The translations under genes and the position numbers were made by a program. From NCBI RefSeq assembly GCF_001425705.1, contig NZ_LMDC01000001.1, positions 372,001 to 436,000 of the forward strand: 64,000 nt of DNA. Reading direction: 5' to 3'. The notes below the pieces were generated by a model. That model was not told the DNA's origin. It saw only the letters and a list, made by a program, of their open reading frames with translations, and made no database searches. This document shows positions 35,882-44,688 of this stretch, in pieces; the stretch's first letter is position 1; each line of letters begins with the position of its first letter. This DNA is from Pelomonas sp. Root1217. Lineage in GTDB: Bacteria > Pseudomonadota > Gammaproteobacteria > Burkholderiales > Burkholderiaceae_C.

Positions 35882-36552
35882 GGTTGCTCATTGTGGCAAT
35901 TTAGGTGTTGGGTCCCATGTGATTGTGTTCCCCTTCGAAATCGGACCCTGTTCAAAGCAAAAGGCGTGATGCGCGAGCTTATTCTCAGCAGGCTCGCAAG
36001 AGGCTCGGGGTCAAAGAGGTTCGAGGTCAAGGTTCGCAATGTCCGCAAGGTTCACACAAGGTTCGCGCGAGGTTCGAGGTTACCCATTAGCCGCCCCCGT
36101 CAAGTGGCAAACCCGCGCCCCTGCACCGTAAGAGCGCACCTTTTCTCCTTCAAGACTGCATTCCCCGGCGTCGAACTCACCGCGCACTTGGTTCTCGCAG
36201 TATTGGCTGGGCCACAGCGCACCAGTCACCCATCAGGATCAAGGCCTTGAACTCAGCGTTTGAAGCGCCGAACTCGCCACCCTGGCGGCATTCACCGTCC
36301 CAGACAACCGTCTGTTCCCCAGCCCGTCCACTCATTGCGGGGCGCGACGGCCCCGCACAGGTCTTGTGGCTACGTGCCCGTGGTCGCCACGCGCGACACG
36401 CTCCAACCCCATCTGGCTCACGCTGCGGGCGTTGCGAACTCCTTCCACTCCAGGGTGGGATCGACGCGGGCAGTGACCTGCAACCGGCCAGCCGTGCCAA
36501 GGCAACAGAGAAAAATCCGCACAACCCCAGAGCTCAGCCAAGCGCTGTGACG
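35882..36552. other. 671-bp stretch without a supported gene, downstream of the RHS island
   Basis: Short readings on both strands show no recognisable domain or codon bias. The first part (to about 35990) is AT-richer like the immunity gene; the part from 36100 is GC-rich. It contains the AGGTTCG tract described separately. It may be a decayed remnant of further toxin-tip or immunity cassettes, but nothing in it proves that. Confidence 0.5.
35990..36087 (+). repeat. degenerate AGGYTCG short repeat tract
   Basis: At least seven close copies of AGGCTCG/AGGTTCG-like heptamers in about 98 bp, for example at 35990, 36001, 36018, 36030, 36048, 36059 and 36070, at irregular spacing of 10-18 bp. 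It lies beyond the immunity gene. The irregular spacing does not fit CRISPR or simple microsatellite slippage. Function unknown. Confidence 0.55.
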
Positions 36553-36975
36553 TCAGGGCAGTGCGCCGTCCACCCAGGCGCCCAGTTGCGCAGCCGTCAT
36601 CGCACCGCTCTGCCGCCCAACCTCACGGCCGCCAACGAACAGAACGGTTGTCGGGATGCTGCGGATCTGCAGGCTGGCGCTGGTGCGCTGCGCTGCATCG
36701 CTGTTCACCTTGACGAAGCGGATTTCCGGCCGGGTGGCGGCGAGTTGCTCGAAGTGCGGGGCATAGGAGCGGCAGGGTCCGCACCAGGCGGCCCAGAAAT
36801 CCACCAGCACCGGCGCCTCGGTGCCCTGAAGGTAGGGGCCGAGGTCAGCGTCGCCCAGGGCTACGGGCTTGCGCGGCGCAACGGGCCCGCCGCAACGCCC
36901 GCAGGTGGGATCGTCGGCCAGGCGTTCGTCGGGCACGCGGTTGCGGGTTCCACACTGGGGGCAGACGAGCAGCAT
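36553..36975 (-). CDS. trxC: thioredoxin 2 (TrxC)
   Basis: The 140-residue protein has the TrxC zinc-ribbon at the N-terminus, CPQCG and CGRCGG (cysteines about 5, 8, 25 and 28), then the thioredoxin fold with FWAAWCGPCR (about residues 60-70), and IRSIPTTVLF with the cis-proline. TrxC is a redox-responsive cytoplasmic disulphide reductase, OxyR-dependent in E. coli. Length matches E. coli TrxC. It is the first conserved gene after the RHS island. Confidence 0.95.
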   Translation of the reverse strand: MLLVCPQCGTRNRVPDERLADDPTCGRCGGPVAPRKPVALGDADLGPYLQGTEAPVLVDFWAAWCGPCRSYAPHFEQLAATRPEIRFVKVNSDAAQRTSASLQIRSIPTTVLFVGGREVGRQSGAMTAAQLGAWVDGALP

Positions 36976-37086
36976 GGGGTGAATTTAGTCCACGGGACTG
37001 GGTGCGGCTGCGTGCGCGCCGCCGCATGCCCGCGTAGGCCTCGCCTGACAGCGGAGGCTCAGTGGCGTTCGACGCTCGCTTGACGT

Positions 37087-37521
37087 CTATTTGACGATCA
37101 ACACCGGCGTTTCGATATGCGACAGCACCTTCTGCGCCTCGCTGCCCAGCAGCAGCGCCGCGAAGCCCTTGCGGCCGTGCGAGGCCATGACGATGAGGTC
37201 CACGTTCTCGGCCTTGGCGTGGTCGACGATGGCTTCCCAGGCGTGCAGGGCTTCGGTGGTGTGCCCACGGCAGGACAGGCCCTGTGCCGCTGCCGCCGCG
37301 CTGACGGCCTCGACGCGCTGGGTGGCGACGCGCAGTTGCGCGTCGATGAACTCCTGCGGCGGCACGGGCTGGATCTCGGAGACGGCGCTGTACGGGAAGG
37401 GCTCCATGACGCTGAGCGTCAACAGCTGGGCGCCGTGAATCTTGGCGAGCTGGATGGCGGTGTCCACCGCGTGGGCGGTGATGTCGGAGCCGTCAGTGGG
37501 GACGAGGATGCGCTTGAACAT
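37087..37521 (-). CDS. universal stress protein, UspA family
   Basis: The 144-residue protein starts with the Usp signature MFKRILVPTDGSDITAHAVDTA and has the ATP-binding-type motif IVMASHGRKGFAALLLGSEAQKVLSH (G-x2-G-x9-G-S/T pattern, about residues 113-137) and ends VLIVK. Usp proteins respond to starvation and low oxygen. An FNR-like dyad lies about 60 bp upstream of its start. Confidence 0.93.
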   Translation of the reverse strand: MFKRILVPTDGSDITAHAVDTAIQLAKIHGAQLLTLSVMEPFPYSAVSEIQPVPPQEFIDAQLRVATQRVEAVSAAAAAQGLSCRGHTTEALHAWEAIVDHAKAENVDLIVMASHGRKGFAALLLGSEAQKVLSHIETPVLIVK

Positions 37522-37577
37522 TCGGTCCTCCAGTCGTTACGAAGAACCACAGTGTGGCCGATCAGGCGCCGGAATGC

Positions 37578-37591
37578 TTGTCGGAGATCAA
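37578..37591 (-). promoter_or_regulatory. FNR-like half-symmetric box upstream of the Usp gene
   Basis: On the minus strand the sequence reads TTGAT-CTCC-GACAA, one mismatch to TTGA-N6-TCAA. Its centre is about 63 bp before the Usp start codon. In several proteobacteria usp genes are FNR/ANR-controlled, so this is plausible, but one imperfect site in GC-rich DNA could be chance. Confidence 0.3.
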
Positions 37592-37611
37592 CGCTTTGCT
37601 CCTCCCCTGGC

Positions 37612-38457
37612 CTAACCTTTGGCGATAGGGCGGGCCGGGTCTGACGACCATTCGCTCCAGGAGCCGGGGTAGAGCAGGCTCTCATTCGATTCATCCAGGC
37701 CGGCAACGGCCATGGCCAACAGGTTGTGACAGGCGGTGACACCAGAGCCGCATTGCTGGACCACCGCGCTGGCACTGTGCGGTGCCAGCAAGGGCTGGAA
37801 TTCGGCACGCAACTGGGCAGCAGGCTTGAAGCGGCCGTCGGCGCCGAGGTTGTCCTTGAAAAAGCGGTTGCTGGCGCCGGGGATGTGCCCGGCGGCCTTG
37901 TCCAGCGGCTCGACCTCGCCACGGAAGCGCTCGGCGGCGCGGGCATCGATGAGGCGCACGTTGCCGAGCTTCTTGAGCAGGGTGGCGGCGTCGATCTGGC
38001 CGACCAGCGGCTGGCCGGGTTGCCAGTCGGTCGGCGTGGCAGTTGGCACATCCGCCGTCATTTCGCCGTCCCAGGCGCCGTCCAGCACGGCCACCTCGGC
38101 GTGGCCCAGCCAGCGCAGCATCCACCAGATGTGGGCGGCGTAGGGGCCGCCCTGGCGGTCATAGGCGACGACCTGGCGGCCGGCGGCAAGACCGAGGCGG
38201 CGCATCAGCGCGGCGAAGGCCTCGCGCTCAGGCAGCGGGTGGCGGCCGCGGAAAGACCCGTCGGGGCCGGTCTTGTCGCCGCAGAGGTCGCGGTCCAGGT
38301 GCAGGTAAAAGGCGCCGGGGATGTGGCCGGCCGCATAGGCGCGCTCGCCGGCGTCGGTGTCGGCGAGGTCGAAGCTGCCTTCGAGGATCAGCGGCGGCTC
38401 GGGGGATTGAAGCAGCGCGCGCAGCTCGGCGGGGGTGATCAGCGTGGTGTAGGTCAT
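37612..38457 (-). CDS. 3-mercaptopyruvate/thiosulfate sulfurtransferase
   Basis: The 281-residue protein has two rhodanese domains. The inactive N-terminal copy contains AYAAGHIPGAFYLHLDRDLCG (about residue 40) and the C-terminal copy has RLIDARAAERFRGEVEPLDKAAGHIPGA. The catalytic loop is QQCGSGVTAC (Cys about 240), the CG(S/T)G form typical of mercaptopyruvate sulfurtransferases (SseA type). The start at 38457 begins MTYTTLITPAEL, overlapping the transporter stop by 4 bp, so the two are coupled. Confidence 0.9.
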   Translation of the reverse strand: MTYTTLITPAELRALLQSPEPPLILEGSFDLADTDAGERAYAAGHIPGAFYLHLDRDLCGDKTGPDGSFRGRHPLPEREAFAALMRRLGLAAGRQVVAYDRQGGPYAAHIWWMLRWLGHAEVAVLDGAWDGEMTADVPTATPTDWQPGQPLVGQIDAATLLKKLGNVRLIDARAAERFRGEVEPLDKAAGHIPGASNRFFKDNLGADGRFKPAAQLRAEFQPLLAPHSASAVVQQCGSGVTACHNLLAMAVAGLDESNESLLYPGSWSEWSSDPARPIAKG

Positions 38458-39356
38458 GACTCGGCGGGGTTGAACTGGCTGTCCTTTGGCGGCGGGGCGA
38501 CCTTGGAGCGCAGCAGCGTGGCCGCAAGGCCGGCGCCGATGATGAGCAGCATGCCGAAGGTGGCGTGCCAGGTCAGCGGGTCCTTGAACAGCAGCATGCC
38601 GTAGATGAAGGAGAAGACGATGCCCAGGTATTGCAGGCAGGCATTCACCAACGGGCGGCCGATGGAGTAGGCGCGTGTCAGGCAGACCTGTGCGGTCGTA
38701 GCCAGCACGCCGACGGCGAGGAGCAGAAACGCGCCCCACAGCGTGTGGCTTTGCAGGCCGCCCTGGGTCACGGCCGTGATGACGGCGCCGGCCACGCAGC
38801 CGCCGACCGAGAAATAGAAGACGACGCGCAACTCGGGCTCGCCGACGCGGCCCAAGGCCGTGACCTGCAGATAGGCCATCGCGGCGATCATGCCCGACAG
38901 CAGGCCGGCCAGGCCGTACCAGAGCTGCTGCTGGTCCAGCGTCGGGCGCAGGATCAGCGCGACGCCGACAAAGCCCAGCAGCACCGAAGCCATCAGCCGC
39001 CAGTCCAGCCGCTGGGCACCCATCAGCACGGCGCCGCCGAGCAGGAAGAGGGCCATCCACACCGAGGACATGTAGTTCAGCGTCATCGCCGTGGCCAGCG
39101 GCAGGTGGCTGATGGCGTAGAACCACAGGCACAGCGAGGTGACGCCGGAGATGCTGCGCCACAGGTGCATGCCGGGCAGGCGGGTCTTGAGACTCAAGCC
39201 CTGGCGGTGCGACAGCAGGGCCATCATCACGGAGCCGACCAGGCCGCGGTACATGACGATCTCGCTGGCCGCGTAGAACTCGCTGGCCAGCTTGACGCAG
39301 ACGCCCATGGTGGCGAACAACAGCGTCGCCGCGACCATGAGCACCGAGGCGGGCAT
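38454..39356 (-). CDS. EamA/DMT family transporter
   Basis: The 300-residue protein has ten hydrophobic segments in two EamA repeats, each about five helices: MPASVLMVAATLLFATMGVCVKLAS at the start and PLVNACLQYLGIVFSFIYGMLLFKDPLTWHATFGMLLI in the second. The substrate cannot be inferred. Its start overlaps the Rieske oxygenase stop, forming a three-gene minus-strand operon (oxygenase, transporter, sulfurtransferase). An upstream in-frame start at 39401 lies inside the oxygenase gene and is less likely. Confidence 0.88.
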   Translation of the reverse strand: MPASVLMVAATLLFATMGVCVKLASEFYAASEIVMYRGLVGSVMMALLSHRQGLSLKTRLPGMHLWRSISGVTSLCLWFYAISHLPLATAMTLNYMSSVWMALFLLGGAVLMGAQRLDWRLMASVLLGFVGVALILRPTLDQQQLWYGLAGLLSGMIAAMAYLQVTALGRVGEPELRVVFYFSVGGCVAGAVITAVTQGGLQSHTLWGAFLLLAVGVLATTAQVCLTRAYSIGRPLVNACLQYLGIVFSFIYGMLLFKDPLTWHATFGMLLIIGAGLAATLLRSKVAPPPKDSQFNPAES

Positions 39357-40480
39357 CAGGCGCTGGCGGCCGGGTCCATGCCCATTTGCCCGCGAAACCA
39401 TTCATGGAAGTGCTGCATGCCGTCTTCCATCGGGCTTTGATAGGGGCCGGTCTCGTTGTCGCCACGCATCATCAGCGCCTTGCGGCCGGCGTCCATGCGC
39501 TCGGCGATCTCGTCGTCTTCCACGCAGGTTTCCATGTAGGCCGCCTGGTGGGCCTCGACGAAGTCGCGCTCGAAAGCGGCGATCTCCTCGGGATAGTAGA
39601 ACTCGACGAGGTTGACGGTCTTCTGCGGCGACACCGGGTGCAGCGTCGACACGACCAGCACATGCGGGTACCACTCCACCATGATGTGCGGGTAGTAGGT
39701 CAGCCAGATCGCGCCGGCTTCCGGTGGGCGGCCCTCGCGGAACTTCAGCAGTTGGTCGTGCCAGCGCTGGTAGACCGGCGAGCCGGGGCGCTCCAGTTCC
39801 TTGTGCACGCCGACGGTCTGCACCGAGTGGTGCTTGCCGAACTCCCAAGCCAGGTCGTCGCAGCTGACAAAGCCGCCCAGGCCGGGGTGGAAGGGGCCGA
39901 CGTGGTAGTCCTCGAGGTAGACCTCGATGAAGGTCTTCCAGTTGTAGTTGCACTCGTGGACCTGGACCTTGTCGAGCACATAGCCGGAGAAGTCCAGCTG
40001 GGCGCGCGGGCCCAGCTTGGCCAGCTCGGCCGCCACGTCATGGCCGTTGTCCTCGAACAGCAGGCCGTTCCACTCCCGCAGCTTGTAGCGGTTCAGGTTC
40101 AGGCAGGGGTCTTCGGCAAAGTGAGGCGCGCCGATCAACTCGCCCTGATGTGAATATGTCCAGCGGTGCAGCGGGCAGACGATATTGGCCTGGGTGTTGC
40201 CGCGACCCTTGAGCATCAGCGCCTGGCGGTGGCGGCAGACGTTGGAGATCAGCTCGATACCCTGGCTGGAGCGCACCAGCGCCCGGCCTTCGCCCTCCTG
40301 CGGCAGGGCGTAGTGGTCACCGATTTCGGGGACGGCCAGTGCATGGCCGACGTAGCGGGGCCCTCGCTGGAAGATGCTGGCCTGCTCGCGCTGGAACAGA
40401 TCGGGGTCGAAATAGGCGCTCACCGGGAGCTGGGTCTGGCTGCGTTTGAGCGCCGAGACGGGAAGACTCAGGTCGGACAT
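39356..40480 (-). CDS. Rieske-type aromatic ring-hydroxylating oxygenase alpha subunit
   Basis: The 374-residue protein has the Rieske [2Fe-2S] motif CRHRQALML and CPLHRWTYSHQG (C-x-H and C-x2-H, about residues 81-105), then the mononuclear iron site EDYHVGPFHPGL (His about 196 and 201). No beta subunit or ferredoxin/reductase gene is adjacent, as in single-component members of the choline/carnitine monooxygenase or phenylpropionate-type groups. Substrate unknown. The start at 40480 is the first ATG giving the conserved N-terminus; the reading continues upstream but without homology. Confidence 0.88.
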   Translation of the reverse strand: MSDLSLPVSALKRSQTQLPVSAYFDPDLFQREQASIFQRGPRYVGHALAVPEIGDHYALPQEGEGRALVRSSQGIELISNVCRHRQALMLKGRGNTQANIVCPLHRWTYSHQGELIGAPHFAEDPCLNLNRYKLREWNGLLFEDNGHDVAAELAKLGPRAQLDFSGYVLDKVQVHECNYNWKTFIEVYLEDYHVGPFHPGLGGFVSCDDLAWEFGKHHSVQTVGVHKELERPGSPVYQRWHDQLLKFREGRPPEAGAIWLTYYPHIMVEWYPHVLVVSTLHPVSPQKTVNLVEFYYPEEIAAFERDFVEAHQAAYMETCVEDDEIAERMDAGRKALMMRGDNETGPYQSPMEDGMQHFHEWFRGQMGMDPAASA

Positions 40481-40713
40481 GATCCAGGCGGGTCTTTCAG
40501 GCGGGTAGAGGTGCTGCGTCCCTCCGGCGCATCTCGGCGGTGCCGAGTCGGCCAGGTTGCTAGGTGTGGAAAGGGGTTCGAAGCCACGCGCGTGCGCGCT
40601 CGAGCGAGAGGTCCGGGATTCTACGCATGCCCGCGTCCTCCGTCCGACGGTTACGTCCGCATGCACCAAGCTGAGGAAACCCGCTGACTACAATTGCCGT
40701 TTCGCGTTTTGAA

Positions 40714-40974
40714 ATGACCAAGTCCTCTCCCCGCACCAAGGCCGCCACGAGCGACGGCGATGCCGACCTCAGCTACGAGCAGGCGCTCGACGAGCTGGAA
40801 CGGATGGTGGCGGCCATGGAGGGGCAACAGCTGCCGTTGGACCAGCTTTTGCACAGCTACAAGCGTGGCGCCGAGTTGCTGGCGCTGTGCCGCGGGCGGC
40901 TGCAGGCGGTGGAACAGCAGGTCAAGCTGCTGGACGGCGCCGAACTGAAGGCCTGGGAGGGCCCCGAATCTTGA
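40714..40974 (+). CDS. xseB: exodeoxyribonuclease VII small subunit
   Basis: The 86-residue helical protein contains [45 protein letters not shown], the conserved XseB core. XseB binds XseA to form exonuclease VII, which degrades single-stranded DNA. Its position before ispA and dxs is conserved in beta- and gammaproteobacteria. The stop overlaps the TTG start of ispA. Confidence 0.95.
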   Translation: MTKSSPRTKAATSDGDADLSYEQALDELERMVAAMEGQQLPLDQLLHSYKRGAELLALCRGRLQAVEQQVKLLDGAELKAWEGPES

Positions 40975-41858
40975 ATGCACAGGACTTTGACCGCTGGGTG
41001 CAGGCGTCTTTGAACGCCTTCGAAGCGGCGCTGGATGATCTCGTGCCCGCCACCGCACCGGCTGGCCTTGGCGAGGCGATGCGCTATGCAGTATTGGGTG
41101 GTGGCAAGCGGCTGCGCCCCTTGCTCGTGCTGGCAAGCTGCGCGGCCGTGGGCGGCGACAGCTTTGCGGCGATGCGCGCGGCCTGCTCGGTCGAACTGAT
41201 CCACGCCTATTCGTTGGTGCATGACGACATGCCCTGCATGGACAACGACGTCATGCGCCGCGGCAAACCGACGACGCATGTGGCGTTCGGCGAAGCCCAG
41301 GCCATGCTGGCCGGCGACGCGATGCAAGCGCTGGCCTTCGAAGTGCTGACGCCCGACACGGGCATCGCCCCGGCCCTGCAAGCGCGGCTGTGTGCGCTGC
41401 TGGCCCGCTCGGCCGGCCACGACGGCATGGCCGGCGGCCAGGCGATCGACCTGGCCAGCATTGGCAAGCAGTTGGACGAAACCACGCTGCGCGACATGCA
41501 TCGACGCAAGACCGGTGTGCTGCTGCAGGCCAGCGTTCTGATGGGCGCGGCCTGCGGGTCGGTGTCGACGCAGGCGACCCAGTCGCTGTCCGACTACGGC
41601 GCTGCGCTCGGCCTGGCCTTCCAGGTTGTCGACGACATCCTCGACGTGACCCAGGATTCCGAAGTGCTGGGCAAGACGGCCGGCAAGGACCAGGATGCCA
41701 ACAAGCCCACCTACGTCAGCGTGCTCGGCCTGAACGCAGCACGCGCCCTGGCTCAAGCGCTGCGCGCCGAAGCCAAGGCGGCCCTGGCCGCCAGCGGCCT
41801 GGCCGATGTGAGCCACCTCAGCCTGCTGGCCGACTCCGTTGTAGAGCGGGACAACTAA
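40971..41858 (+). CDS. ispA: (2E,6E)-farnesyl diphosphate synthase
   Basis: The 295-residue trans-prenyltransferase condenses IPP with DMAPP/GPP. The first aspartate-rich motif is [10 protein letters not shown] (about residues 83-91) and the second is [11 protein letters not shown] (about 220-229). GGGKRLRP binds the diphosphate. The preferred start is TTG at 40971, overlapping the xseB stop (TTGA). An ATG at 40975 is out of frame. dxs follows 11 bases after. Confidence 0.95.
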   Translation: MNAQDFDRWVQASLNAFEAALDDLVPATAPAGLGEAMRYAVLGGGKRLRPLLVLASCAAVGGDSFAAMRAACSVELIHAYSLVHDDMPCMDNDVMRRGKPTTHVAFGEAQAMLAGDAMQALAFEVLTPDTGIAPALQARLCALLARSAGHDGMAGGQAIDLASIGKQLDETTLRDMHRRKTGVLLQASVLMGAACGSVSTQATQSLSDYGAALGLAFQVVDDILDVTQDSEVLGKTAGKDQDANKPTYVSVLGLNAARALAQALRAEAKAALAASGLADVSHLSLLADSVVERDN

Positions 41859-41869
41859 AGAGGACCGCC

Positions 41870-43762
41870 ATGGAATACACGCTGCTCAAAGGCATCGACA
41901 GCCCGGCCGACCTGCGCCGCCTGCCGCGCACCGAACTGCGCAAGCTGGCCGACGAGGTGCGCGCCTTCGTGCTGGAGAGCGTCTCCAAGACTGGCGGCCA
42001 CCTCGGCTCCAACCTTGGCACGGTCGAGCTGACCGTGGCCCTGCATTACGTGTTCAACACACCGGACGACCGGCTGGTGTGGGACGTGGGCCACCAGACC
42101 TATCCGCACAAGGTGCTGACCGGCCGGCGTGACCGCATGCCGGGCCTGCGCCAGATCGGTGGCATCAGCGGCTTCCCGCGCCGTGACGAGAGCGAGTACG
42201 ACACCTTTGGCACCGGCCATTCGTCGACCAGCATCTCCGCGGCCCACGGCATGGCCATGGCCTTCAAGCTCAAGGGCGAAGACCGCCGGGCCGTGGCCAT
42301 CATTGGCGATGGCTCCATGACAGCCGGTATGGCCTTCGAGGCGCTGAACAACGCCGGCGTGGCGCACGGCGGCCTGATGGGCGACCTGCTCGTCATCCTG
42401 AACGACAACGACATGTCTATCAGCCCGCCGGTCGGTGCGCTGAACAAATACCTGGCGCGGCTGATGAGCGGCAGCTTCTACGCCGCCGCCCGCGAGAGCG
42501 CCAAGAGCGTGCTGAAGAACACGCCGCTCTACGAGTTCGCGCGCAAATTCGAGGAGCACACCAAGGGCATGGTCGTGCCGGGCACGATCTTCGAGGAATT
42601 CGGCTTCAACTACGTCGGCCCCATCGACGGCCACGACCTCGACTCGCTGATCCCGACGCTGGAGAACCTGCGCGAGAAACGGGGCCCGCAGTTCCTGCAC
42701 ATCGTCACCAAAAAGGGTGCGGGCTACAAGCTGGCCGAGAACGACCCGGTCAAGTACCACGCGGCCTCCGGCAAGTTCGACCCCGCCGTGGGCTTCGTCA
42801 AGCCGGCCACGCCGCCCAAGCTAACCTTCACCCAGGTCTTTGGCGACTGGCTGTGCGATATGGCCGAAGCCGACCCGCGGCTGGTCGGCATCACGCCTGC
42901 GATGCGCGAGGGTTCGGGCATGGTCGAGTTCCACAAGCGCTTCCCGCAGCGCTATCACGACGTCGGCATTGCCGAGCAGCACTCGGTCACCTTCGCCGCT
43001 GGCCTGGCCTGCGAGGGCATCAAGCCCGTTGTCGCGATCTACTCGACCTTCCTGCAGCGCGCCTATGACCAGCTGATCCATGACGTCGCCATCCAGAACC
43101 TGCCCGTGCTGTTCGCGCTGGACCGCGCCGGCCTGGTGGGTGCTGACGGCGCCACGCATGCTGGCAACTACGACATCGCCTACACGCGCTGCATCCCCAA
43201 CATGGCCGTGCTGACGCCGGCCGATGAGGACGAATGCCGCCAGTCGCTGTACACCGGCTTCATGCACGACGGGCCGGTGACGGTGCGCTACCCGCGTGGC
43301 GCAGGAGCAGGCATCACGCCCGTCAAGGCGATGACGGCCCAGCCCTGGGGCAAGGGCGAAGTGCGTCGGCACGGCCAGCGCATTGCGATCCTGGCCTTCG
43401 GCACGCTGCTTTATCCGGCGCTGGAAGCCGCGGAACGGCTGGACGCGACAGTGGCCAATATGCGCTTCGTGAAGCCGCTGGATGCTGAGCTCGTCGCCGA
43501 ACTGGCGCGCTCGCATGACGCCATCGTCACCCTTGAAGACGGCTGCATCATGGGCGGCGCAGGCAGCGCCGTCACCGAGGCGCTGAACGCTGCCGGCCTG
43601 AATGTGCCGGTGCTGCAGCTCGGCCTGCCCGATGAGTTCGTCGAGCATGGCGACCCGGCCAAGCTGATGAGCCTGTGCGGCCTGGACGCTGCCGGCATCG
43701 AGGCCAGCATCGTCAAGCGTTTCGGGACAAAGCCGACGGTCGTGCGCGCCGCAGCGCGCTGA
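41870..43762 (+). CDS. dxs: 1-deoxy-D-xylulose-5-phosphate synthase
   Basis: DXS condenses pyruvate and glyceraldehyde-3-phosphate with thiamine diphosphate, the first step of the MEP isoprenoid pathway. The 630-residue protein shows [21 protein letters not shown] (about residue 40), the thiamine motif [17 protein letters not shown] with NDNDMSI (about 144-185), and the transketolase central and C-terminal blocks ([15 protein letters not shown], about 366). GAGG precedes the ATG. Its end overlaps the convergent LysR-type gene by 50 bp. Confidence 0.97.
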   Translation: MEYTLLKGIDSPADLRRLPRTELRKLADEVRAFVLESVSKTGGHLGSNLGTVELTVALHYVFNTPDDRLVWDVGHQTYPHKVLTGRRDRMPGLRQIGGISGFPRRDESEYDTFGTGHSSTSISAAHGMAMAFKLKGEDRRAVAIIGDGSMTAGMAFEALNNAGVAHGGLMGDLLVILNDNDMSISPPVGALNKYLARLMSGSFYAAARESAKSVLKNTPLYEFARKFEEHTKGMVVPGTIFEEFGFNYVGPIDGHDLDSLIPTLENLREKRGPQFLHIVTKKGAGYKLAENDPVKYHAASGKFDPAVGFVKPATPPKLTFTQVFGDWLCDMAEADPRLVGITPAMREGSGMVEFHKRFPQRYHDVGIAEQHSVTFAAGLACEGIKPVVAIYSTFLQRAYDQLIHDVAIQNLPVLFALDRAGLVGADGATHAGNYDIAYTRCIPNMAVLTPADEDECRQSLYTGFMHDGPVTVRYPRGAGAGITPVKAMTAQPWGKGEVRRHGQRIAILAFGTLLYPALEAAERLDATVANMRFVKPLDAELVAELARSHDAIVTLEDGCIMGGAGSAVTEALNAAGLNVPVLQLGLPDEFVEHGDPAKLMSLCGLDAAGIEASIVKRFGTKPTVVRAAAR

Positions 43763-44618
43763 GCAGGGCATCGACCAGCGGCTGCGCGGGCCGATGCAGC
43801 GGAATCAAGGCGCTGACGCGGTAGGGAATCGACACCGCCAGCGGTCGCACGACCAAGCCTGAGTCGGCGCAGGCGGCCGCGGTCAGCGGATTGACGATGG
43901 CGGTGCCCAGCCCCGAGCGGACCAGCTCGCAGACGGCCACTGCGCTGTGCGTCTGCACGCGCAAGCGGCGCTGGATGCCTGCCGCGTCAAAGCGCGCATC
44001 GATCTCCCGCCGGTAGGGGTCGTCCTCGGCGAGGCTGATGAAGTCCTGGCCCTCGAAATCCTTCAGCGCCAACCGCTTGCGCGAGGCGAGCGCGTGGTCG
44101 GCTGGCAGCACGGCCACTTCGTCCGCTTCCAGCACCGGCTCGACGCGCACGCCAGGCAAGGGCGTCGCCTGCTCGGCCAGGCCGAGGTCGAAGCGTTGCT
44201 CGCTGATCCACGCATCCAGCAGCGGCGGCTCGGCCGGCGTGATGTTGATGCGTGCACCGGGGTGCCCAGCCAGCAGCACGGCAAGCGCGCCGGGCAGCAA
44301 GGCGTGGCTGAGGGCGGGCAGGCTCAGCACGGTCAGTTCGGCATCTTCGTCTCGCCCGAGGGCCTCGGCCCGCTCAATCACGCGGGCCAGGCCCTGGAAG
44401 CTGCGCTCTACTTCGTCGAACAGGACCCGCGCTCTCGCCGTGGCCTTGAGCCGGCCGTGCTCGCGCTCGAACAGGGCATAGCCCAGCAACTGCTCCAGCC
44501 GCGCGAGGTCGCGGCTTAGCGTCGGTTGTGAAGTGTGCAGCAGCGAGGCGGCGCCGGTGACGCTGCCGGCGGTCATGACGGCGCGGAAGACCTCGATGTG
44601 ACGGTGCTGGATATCCAT
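43713..44618 (-). CDS. lysR: LysR family regulator, probable activator of lysA
   Basis: The 301-residue protein has the LysR N-terminal HTH ([52 protein letters not shown] broken into the usual helices) and a periplasmic-binding-like effector domain. It is divergent from lysA with a perfect dyad between the genes, the same arrangement as the E. coli lysR/lysA pair. The naming as LysR itself rests on that context. It overlaps the end of dxs by 50 bp. Confidence 0.85.
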   Translation of the reverse strand: MDIQHRHIEVFRAVMTAGSVTGAASLLHTSQPTLSRDLARLEQLLGYALFEREHGRLKATARARVLFDEVERSFQGLARVIERAEALGRDEDAELTVLSLPALSHALLPGALAVLLAGHPGARINITPAEPPLLDAWISEQRFDLGLAEQATPLPGVRVEPVLEADEVAVLPADHALASRKRLALKDFEGQDFISLAEDDPYRREIDARFDAAGIQRRLRVQTHSAVAVCELVRSGLGTAIVNPLTAAACADSGLVVRPLAVSIPYRVSALIPLHRPAQPLVDALLSALRRARPSALSRNA

Positions 44619-44641
44619 ATCAGGAATGAATTGTCGCTGCA

Positions 44642-44655
44642 CAAATTTCAATTTG
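44642..44655. promoter_or_regulatory. LysR-type dyad between lysR and lysA
   Basis: CAAATT-TC-AATTTG, a perfect 6-bp inverted repeat with a 2-bp spacer, in an AT-rich island between the divergent starts (44618 and 44689). It is the strongest symmetric element there and a natural site for a LysR-type regulator, though the T-N11-A pattern is not exact. Confidence 0.5.
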
Positions 44656-44688
44656 ATTGAATGGATGGCCGCGGGCATGCTTCGATCC

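Noticed and set aside
35990-36087. CRISPR-like array
   Set aside because: Repeat units are only about seven bases, irregularly spaced and degenerate, with no cas gene in the window.
36177-36524. 115-codon minus-strand frame downstream of the RHS island
   Set aside because: No motif, no ribosome-binding site and poor coding character; kept only as part of the geneless stretch.
40500-40620. Possible tRNA or structural RNA in the gap before xseB (GGTTCGAAGCC looks like a T-arm)
   Set aside because: No acceptor stem or anticodon arm could be folded around it on either strand.
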